This document shows positions 57,125-64,000 of a DNA stretch of 64,000 nt, in pieces. The position numbers and the translations under genes were made by a program. Source of the DNA: Arbacia lixula (Eukaryota > Echinodermata > Echinoidea > Arbacioida > Arbaciidae); the NCBI GenBank assembly GCA_963669155.1, contig CAVLGW020000014.1, positions 62,001-126,000 of the forward strand. The letters run 5' to 3'. Each line of letters begins with the position of its first letter. Within the stretch, counting starts at the first letter, position 1. The notes under the pieces are model-generated. The model made no database searches, was not told the origin of the DNA, and saw nothing but the letters and a program-made list of their open reading frames with translations.

Positions 57125-60100
57125 ATGGTTGCTGGTACAAAGACCGAAGGATTAGAGGAAGTGGCAGAATGCTACATTTGTGGAAAAGGTGTGAAAAAAA
57201 ATGAGAATGAGGTCAAGTGTGAAACTTGTTCTCGATGTTACCATGTGTCATGTTTAAACATTTCATGTGAAGACAAACTGATGGACATTAGACTTGTATG
57301 GATTTGCATTTGTGGAACCAACAATATATCTGTTCGTATGTTTGACCAACTAGGTATCCCAATCGATGTAAACGCCTATGAACCTATCAGTCCAGAACGT
57401 GATGTCGAGGAGCATGACTGCAATCCTGTTGAAGGCGTAAAAAAGATGACAAGAGATCGATGTGGACGCTTCACAAAGAAGAAAAGGTACGTGAATAAGG
57501 GACAGAAACGATCAAGATCACCTGAACGAACAAGAGTCAAAAAGATGAGAAATGAAACGTATGTGCCCAGTATGGATGAATTAGTTAATGATGGAAAGGC
57601 ATTTGACATGGAAAAGGAATCTGCTTCAAGATGGGAATCAATGCAATCTAGAAAAACAAAATTCTTGGAAAAGAAGGGTGGATTGACATCAGTCAATATG
57701 AAGTGTAGGCTGAATGATGATGAGTGTCGTGAATTCAAAAAAGAACAGGGAGTGACATACATTGGGAAATCAATGAGGCATCTGTATTGCAAATCACCCA
57801 GGATTAGTAAAGCCCCAACCACTGTCCCCGAATCAAAAGTGAAAGGAAAGAATGAAAAGTCCAGAACATGTACATCAGAAGTGGAAATCAAAGATGAAGT
57901 CAGTGTAAATGACCTGAAGTTCATGTGTAGAGGAACAGTTTGTCACGATGAATCAAAACTATGTCAACGTGCCACTGATGATTGCTCCAAGGCAAGTGAA
58001 ATGGCTGTATTGTTCAGTAAACAGAAATCTCCTAGTGAATGGTCTCCTTCAGATATTGATGCTCTTACAACACGTTCAATGCAATTTCCCTCAAACAGTT
58101 GTGATGAATCTGAAATTGCCAAAGGTGAGAGCATATCTCTTTCTCAAGTGATTACAGGCCCACTCTCTGAGCACACACATCCAGAATCGCTACTCAACAG
58201 ACTACAGGAATCAATTGAAAATTGTGATGGCTGTCTAATAAGTTTCAGTAATCAGACTTTTCTAGTGATCCGACATGAAACAGGCTACTACATCTTCGAT
58301 CCACATTCCAGAAGTAGAAGAGGATGTTACAGTAGACATGGCAAAAGCATTCTCATGCACACTGAAACTTGGCTGGGAGTGTACTCTTATTGCATACAGT
58401 TGTGCAATTCATTGAAGCTTCCACGTGATGTGATGTACAAGCTGACACAGGTAGTAGTTACATGTATGTACAGATCAAAGACTGACGCATCGAAAATGCC
58501 AACCTCTCCGAAAACAGTGCAATATAACACGATATGTGACAATGCTGTTGTACCTCAAGGTGAACAATTGATCTCTACAACTGATCCAATTGATCACTGC
58601 AGTGAAACATGTGTATCATCTGTGTCGATAGTGTCTTCAACCACTACGGCTAGTAGAGTCCTATTGAATCATTCCGAAACCAGTGATGAAATAGCTGTTG
58701 ATCTGAAACCATACAGCATGAAGAGTAGCTGTTCTCAAAATGAATCTATTGAAGTGTGCATGGACAAGAAGTCACCTTTAACAAACCATGAGGTGTGTGA
58801 CCAAGAGCATACAATTGTATCCAAAGTGAAGGATGGAGCTGAACAAAAAACCAAAGTGGAAAAAGTGAAACATGAATTTTCACAAACAGCTGAGCCTGTA
58901 ATGTATCCTGAATCATTTGCTACAGATCCAATATTGACAGTACAAACTGAAGAAGCAAATGGAATTGAAATTGGCACAACAAAACCTACTCACCAAGTGA
59001 CAGCAAATCCACGTTCTCATAATGTGCAATTTGCAAGTCAGGTTGGGCATAAGTACCAGTCCACTAGTGATCTCCTACACAAGTGTACAAAAGTCAATAC
59101 AGAAATAAGACATGTTGCCCAAGGAACATTTCATCAAGGTGACCAAAAATTTGGCAATTCAAGTGGAAAGCAGTGTGTTGCAAATTCGTTATCTGCACTG
59201 ATGTATAGCAAAGTAAAAAATGCCAATGATTGGAAGTGTACAGATCTAGATAGGGTTTTGAATAATGGTGATGAATTATATTGTAACATACGAAAATTTA
59301 ATTCAGTCATTGAGGAATACTTGTTGATATCTGATCTGTTTGAATTTGTGGATGCATATGATCAATTGTTTGAGATTAAAAGATGCGAGTCTGTCGGTGG
59401 ATTGTTAGATGGAGATGAATCATTATTGGCCCAGTCTCTTACAATGCCATTGAAGGGAATTCTTGAACGTGAACTCAGCAGTGACTGTGATGGATGCTTT
59501 GTGACTTTTGCTGGAAATACATTTATGGTCATATCAGGTCAAGATGGTTTCTTTATATTTGATTCACATTCAAGAAGCAGACGAGGCTTACTGATCGAGC
59601 AAGGATACAGTATTCTCCTTCATACTCCAAGTTGGCAAGGTGTATACAAGCACTGTATGAGATTAGCTAAAACAATGGGATGCCCCATGTGCACTGAATG
59701 TGAAGTAACTAGCGTTAATGTCAAAACAACTTCTCGAAAAAGTGAAACCTTGAAAAGATATCCCCAGTTACACAATATACCCTCCGGTCAACTTTCATCA
59801 ACAAGTGGACAATGTGCAAATGTGTCTGAAACGTCTGAATGTTCCATTCAGTATGACAACTTTGATGAATTACCAAGCTTTAATCAGAGTAGCACAGAAG
59901 AAAGTATTCAAACCCAAGATTTATCTTGTACTGATAATGCAAATGATACTAACATGCATTTCAATGGTCAACAATTGAAATTGAAAAGTGTGACAATTGA
60001 GCTAACCAAGTTAACAGAGACACAACTTAACAGTCTTTGCTCTAAGAAAGAAAATATCATTAAAGCAGTGAGTGACAATGATAAGAAACAAAAGACTGAA

Positions 60101-62482
60101 CATTGTACTTTGCAATGTGAAAATGACCTGAATGACTCGGAGCTAGGGGAGAAATTGCAGAATAGAAAGAGAACCATGAGTGGAAAACGAAAACTGAAAA
60201 TCCTCGAAAGCGATGTCGAAGTTAGTGTTGACCCCTGTAAAAAATTCAGAAAAACAGACTCTAGACAAATTGAAGCGAAAGAAAACGATGACTTGAAAAT
60301 TGATGAAAATGATTGTGAAACAGATCCTGAAGAACTGTTGATACTCAGTGAAACTCATTCAACCATGTGGTTCAAACCCCTTGATGAAATAAGAAAGAAA
60401 CAATGTTGTAGAAAAGTTGAAATAACTGATGCTGATTGTCATAATTCTGATTATAGAATTGAAGTGTGTTCACCTATTGCACAACCAAGATGCATTAAAC
60501 CTATCACAGGCGATGGAAACTGTTTTTATCGTGCCATTTCATTTGCCATCACAGGAAACGAAGAGAATCATCCTGCATTAAGGAAAGCAATTGTTGCTCA
60601 TCTGTTAAAAAATGCAGACAAATTTCTTGGCTTCTTGAGAACAGGTTATCAAAGTGTTTCAGATTATGTCTCATCTAATAACATATTACATAATGGCACT
60701 TGGGCAACAGAAGTGGAAATTGTGGTTCTAGCAAATTTGATTGGAATGGACATCTATATATATGATGATCAGCTTTGTAGATGGAGCATATTTTCTGGCC
60801 AAAATGTACAAGTTGGAAGTGCAACAACTGAGAAAGGAATCTATTTGAAAAATACACAAGGCATCCATTATGATGTTGTTTTGTCAGTGCAATCATCTAA
60901 ATCTTTTTCTTTGGATACTGAGATGGATTTTAGTGGGAGTACTTCACTGGACAGACCTGATGTGGAGAAGACAATTGAAAACTTGAGCAGAAATATCATG
61001 GGAGATAATTCCTCACATGCTGAAAAAGTAGATATTTCTGAAAGGAAAACCAGGAAAAGACATAAAGCACAGAGTTATAATAAAATTAAGAAAAAAAAGA
61101 GAGAACAAATGAGAGAGAAACGTGCTATGACAACGAAAGGAAACAGCAGCGATAAGAAAGAAAAAGTTCTTCATAATGCAAACATGAGAAAAAAGAAAAA
61201 GGAAATAGAGAGAAGGAATAGATATCATAATGACATTATCTGGAAAATGAAAAGACTCAATCAAGGAAAACAACTACACAATGAAAAGAAAGACAATTGC
61301 ATGTCATACAAAATAAAGAAAGAAAGGCAGAAGATAAAGTACAGACATGATGTAAAATTTCAGAAAACACACCTCAATACTATGAAAAGTAAGTACAGTG
61401 ATTTGCAGTATAGAGCAAAACTTCTTCATTCAAACAGACAGAAGTATATGACAAATGAAAGATACAAGGAAAATCATAAAACAGCAATGAGAAATAAATA
61501 TCGGAAAAATTATAATTTCAGGCAAACAGAAAAAGCAAATTTGAGAAATAAATATCAGAAAAATCATAGTTTCAGGGAAACACGAAAGGCAACTATGAGG
61601 AATAAGTATCAGAACAATGAACAATACAAAGAAAGAAAAAAAGCTGCTATGAAGAATGTGTCGCAAACAAGGTATAACAGAATTGATCTAAAGCAAAAAA
61701 AATTGCTGAGCTTAAGAATGAAGTATAAAACAGTTGACAACTGTCGGCAACATGTAACGAAACGGAATCATAAAAGAGCTGAAGCTAAAACGTTGGAAAT
61801 GTCAAAGTTTGATAATGTACTTCATGAATTTAGGAGGATTATTTGTCATGGTCCAGAGTATGTATGCTGTGTATGCTTCAAACTTCTCTTTCAGAATCAA
61901 GTCATAAAATGTACAAAGACAAACTATAAGCTCCAAACGTGTATAAGTGAGGAATATTTGCATGTTTGCAATTCAGAATGTCGACTGCCTTGTCAAATAG
62001 GCCAGTCAGCTAGATCATCACTATGGATTTGTTTCACCTGTCACAAGAAGCTGAAATCTGGGAAAATACCTGCAGAAGCAAACATGAACAACTTACATCT
62101 TCACAAAATTCCAGGAGAGCTTGCAAATTTGAACACTTTAGAGCAGCACTTGATTGCACTGCATATCCCTTTCATGAAGTTAATGGCTTTGCCTAGAGGA
62201 GGTCAAAATGGAGTTCACGGCCCAGTCGTATGCGTGCCTTCAAACACTTATGAGACAGTGCAGATGCTCCCCAGACCACAGACAGAAGATCAATTGATTC
62301 GTGTTAAACTGAAGAGAAAACTGTCCTTCAAAAGCTATTACAAGTACAAATTTGTAGATAAATCTAAATTGATGAGTGCGCTGCATTATTTAAAAGCATG
62401 TAATAAGTGGTATTCAGATGTAACTGTAGATGATAAATGGAGTAATTCATTAGAGCAGAATAAAAATGATAATGAAACATAG
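57125..62482 (+). CDS. Helentron protein, N-terminal part: PHD, C76-like pair, OTU, Rep-associated zinc domain
   Basis: The frame opens earlier at a TTG, but the ATG at 57125 has A at -3 and G at +4 and is chosen. It has 1785 codons. Domains in order: PHD finger (C16 to about 65); a C76-like peptidase region with C287 and H394 (FDPHSR); a second, fuller C76-like domain with GKQC (C684) and FDSHSR (H815); an OTU peptidase with GDGNC (D1130, C1133) and H1248 in GIHYDV; a very basic Lys/Arg region (about 1305-1555) with repeated RNKYQKN-type units; and a cysteine cluster plus PRGGQ and VPSNTYETV, as in the DUF6570-like region preceding Helitron Rep domains. OTU and C76 families cleave ubiquitin or ubiquitin-like modifiers; their role in transposition is unknown. 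The frame ends at TAG 62480-62482 and the same frame continues. Confidence 0.88.
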   Translation: MVAGTKTEGLEEVAECYICGKGVKKNENEVKCETCSRCYHVSCLNISCEDKLMDIRLVWICICGTNNISVRMFDQLGIPIDVNAYEPISPERDVEEHDCNPVEGVKKMTRDRCGRFTKKKRYVNKGQKRSRSPERTRVKKMRNETYVPSMDELVNDGKAFDMEKESASRWESMQSRKTKFLEKKGGLTSVNMKCRLNDDECREFKKEQGVTYIGKSMRHLYCKSPRISKAPTTVPESKVKGKNEKSRTCTSEVEIKDEVSVNDLKFMCRGTVCHDESKLCQRATDDCSKASEMAVLFSKQKSPSEWSPSDIDALTTRSMQFPSNSCDESEIAKGESISLSQVITGPLSEHTHPESLLNRLQESIENCDGCLISFSNQTFLVIRHETGYYIFDPHSRSRRGCYSRHGKSILMHTETWLGVYSYCIQLCNSLKLPRDVMYKLTQVVVTCMYRSKTDASKMPTSPKTVQYNTICDNAVVPQGEQLISTTDPIDHCSETCVSSVSIVSSTTTASRVLLNHSETSDEIAVDLKPYSMKSSCSQNESIEVCMDKKSPLTNHEVCDQEHTIVSKVKDGAEQKTKVEKVKHEFSQTAEPVMYPESFATDPILTVQTEEANGIEIGTTKPTHQVTANPRSHNVQFASQVGHKYQSTSDLLHKCTKVNTEIRHVAQGTFHQGDQKFGNSSGKQCVANSLSALMYSKVKNANDWKCTDLDRVLNNGDELYCNIRKFNSVIEEYLLISDLFEFVDAYDQLFEIKRCESVGGLLDGDESLLAQSLTMPLKGILERELSSDCDGCFVTFAGNTFMVISGQDGFFIFDSHSRSRRGLLIEQGYSILLHTPSWQGVYKHCMRLAKTMGCPMCTECEVTSVNVKTTSRKSETLKRYPQLHNIPSGQLSSTSGQCANVSETSECSIQYDNFDELPSFNQSSTEESIQTQDLSCTDNANDTNMHFNGQQLKLKSVTIELTKLTETQLNSLCSKKENIIKAVSDNDKKQKTEHCTLQCENDLNDSELGEKLQNRKRTMSGKRKLKILESDVEVSVDPCKKFRKTDSRQIEAKENDDLKIDENDCETDPEELLILSETHSTMWFKPLDEIRKKQCCRKVEITDADCHNSDYRIEVCSPIAQPRCIKPITGDGNCFYRAISFAITGNEENHPALRKAIVAHLLKNADKFLGFLRTGYQSVSDYVSSNNILHNGTWATEVEIVVLANLIGMDIYIYDDQLCRWSIFSGQNVQVGSATTEKGIYLKNTQGIHYDVVLSVQSSKSFSLDTEMDFSGSTSLDRPDVEKTIENLSRNIMGDNSSHAEKVDISERKTRKRHKAQSYNKIKKKKREQMREKRAMTTKGNSSDKKEKVLHNANMRKKKKEIERRNRYHNDIIWKMKRLNQGKQLHNEKKDNCMSYKIKKERQKIKYRHDVKFQKTHLNTMKSKYSDLQYRAKLLHSNRQKYMTNERYKENHKTAMRNKYRKNYNFRQTEKANLRNKYQKNHSFRETRKATMRNKYQNNEQYKERKKAAMKNVSQTRYNRIDLKQKKLLSLRMKYKTVDNCRQHVTKRNHKRAEAKTLEMSKFDNVLHEFRRIICHGPEYVCCVCFKLLFQNQVIKCTKTNYKLQTCISEEYLHVCNSECRLPCQIGQSARSSLWICFTCHKKLKSGKIPAEANMNNLHLHKIPGELANLNTLEQHLIALHIPFMKLMALPRGGQNGVHGPVVCVPSNTYETVQMLPRPQTEDQLIRVKLKRKLSFKSYYKYKFVDKSKLMSALHYLKACNKWYSDVTVDDKWSNSLEQNKNDNET

Positions 62483-64000
62483 GTCTTGGAAACTTTTGAT
62501 GAAACAGGCCTCTTTAAATATATGAAAGAACTTGAGGAAGAGCAAGATAAAAACAATGACAACAAAGACAGTTACAAAAGTAATGAAATAAATAACAACA
62601 ATGGTCCTGAAGATGATTTAGAAGAGCGATTATGTGGAATTCAGTTAGATACATGTTTGCAGCCAGCAGATATTGGACAAGAAATTCTAGACCAGTATTT
62701 TGATGACATAATATGTTGTGCTCCTTGTGAAGGGAAAAGCCCTGTATCAATTTTGCAAGATGAAAGCAACGAGGCCAAGTGTTTTCCAGTGCTATTTCCA
62801 CAGGGTCAACCAACATATCATGATAAAAGAAAAGAAAAGATCACCTTGGGACGTTATTTGCACAATCGATTGATGCATGTCGATAATAGATTTGCTCAAA
62901 GTACAGATTACATCTTTTACGCTCAGTATATTTATGAAATTCAACAGGTTCTGTCACAAGTTTCTATTGCATTAAGGCAAAGTCAAAACAAAAAAGATGA
63001 CTCTTCATCAATAACTGCAACAGATCTGAAAAATGCAGTGACAGTCCAAAACATATTAAAATCAGACAAAGGATATAAATTTCTGAAACAAATTCGTGGA
63101 ACACCTCCTTATTGGCAAAAGACACAGAAAGATGTAATGGCAATGGTTCGACAGCTTGGAAAGCCAACATGGTTTGCATCATTTTCAGCGGCAGATATGA
63201 GATGGCCAGAAATAGTGAATACATTGTTAACACAGAAGGGAGATGCAAGGAAATCAAGTGAATTGGATTGGACAGAAAAGTGTAATCTTTTAAGGTCTAA
63301 TCCAGTAACTGTTGCAAGAATGTTTGATAAGAGATTTCACACTTTCATGAATAAAGTTATTTTGTCTCCAGCTGCACCAATTGGTAAAATAATTGATATG
63401 GTGTACCGTGTGGAATACCAGGCGAGAGGTTCCCCTCATATACATTCATTATTATGGGTTGAAAATGCTCCAGAGTTGGGGATCGATAGAGATGATGATG
63501 TTATACAATTCATAGATAGGTACATTTCCTGCCAAATACCTGACAAATGCGAAGATCCAGAACTGCATGAAATAGTCAGCACTGTACAACAGCACAGTAA
63601 GAAACATTCCAAATCTTGCAAAAAGAAAGGAACAACATGTAGATTTCATTTTCCAAAACCACCATCTGAAAGAACATTCATCATGAAGCCTGACCTAAAG
63701 AAAGCTAGGGAAAGTGGGAAAAATCAATGTGATGTTGAATGTCAAGTCAAAGCTTCTGAAAAGGCTAAATCTGATGCAAAAGAATTGTTGAGTTGTGTTA
63801 AAGATGCTTTATGTGATGGAAATGAATACAAGAGTGCAAAGCACCTCTTTGAGAAACTTGGTATTACACAAGCTCAATTTCAGAAAGCACATAATGAAAT
63901 TGCTTCACAGGACAATATAGTTATCAAGAGAGATCCACAAGATGTCTGGGTTAATCAGTTTAATCCAAACCTACTTCGATGCTGGAATGCCAACATGGAT
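62483..64000 (+). CDS. Helentron Rep (HUH) domain, same frame after TAG, cut by window end
   Basis: Directly behind the TAG the same frame stays open for 506 codons to the last base. It encodes the Rep nuclease: FSAADMRWPE (about 63184-63213), the HUH motif HIH in RGSPHIHSLLW (first His 63437-63439), an FHFPKPP segment, and finally NPNLLRCWNANMD, which in Helitrons is followed within about ten residues by the two-tyrosine motif. That motif and the helicase lie beyond the window. The HUH site cleaves one strand and forms a phosphotyrosine bond. Absence of further damage suggests either a very recent stop mutation, read-through, or translation of the two halves as separate proteins. Confidence 0.88.

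Overview
This is eukaryotic, AT-rich, repeat-dominated DNA. I see no convincing host protein-coding gene. The repertoire suggests a marine invertebrate, possibly a deuterostome such as an echinoderm or amphioxus: Helentron-type rolling-circle transposons with PHD, OTU and C-terminal endonuclease domains, an L1-like LINE with APE endonuclease, a tRNA-derived SINE, many CA/GT microsatellites and a CpG-rich satellite. The species guess rests on general resemblance only.

Layout. 1-3023 is the C-terminal part of a Helentron protein: the end of the Rep domain, a PIF1-type helicase and an apurinic-like endonuclease. 3024-9190 is non-coding, with an 864-bp-period tandem duplication, a LINE-like 3' tail and a tRNA-like gene or SINE. 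About 9190-43900 is one large tandem array with 22 copies of a hairpin-bearing junction. Units are 1.18-1.85 kb, all in one orientation, and fall into length classes related by deletion. The units carry paired bZIP/CRE palindromes next to an ERR/SF-1-like site, Z-DNA-prone CpG blocks, a minus-strand tRNA-like Pol III promoter in the long class, and 0-4 copies of a roughly 60-bp hairpin cassette at the unit end. 43900-49303 is old repeat debris with GCATAATT clusters, a long GT tract and G/C homopolymers. 49304-54641 is a 5'-truncated, broken L1-like LINE with an 11-bp target-site duplication. It is itself interrupted by a roughly 516-bp inverted-repeat element. 55468-56230 holds two small tandem repeats. 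57125-64000 is the N-terminal and Rep part of a second Helentron, interrupted by one in-frame TAG and running off the window end.

The two Helentron parts are complementary. The window ends four bases before the homologous point at which it begins, so either two copies were cut at the same place by chance or the region is a tandem or circular unit of about 64.0 kb. The most unusual content is the satellite: a composite monomer combining a Pol III promoter relic, transcription-factor palindromes and structure-conserving hairpins. Function is not shown by sequence alone.
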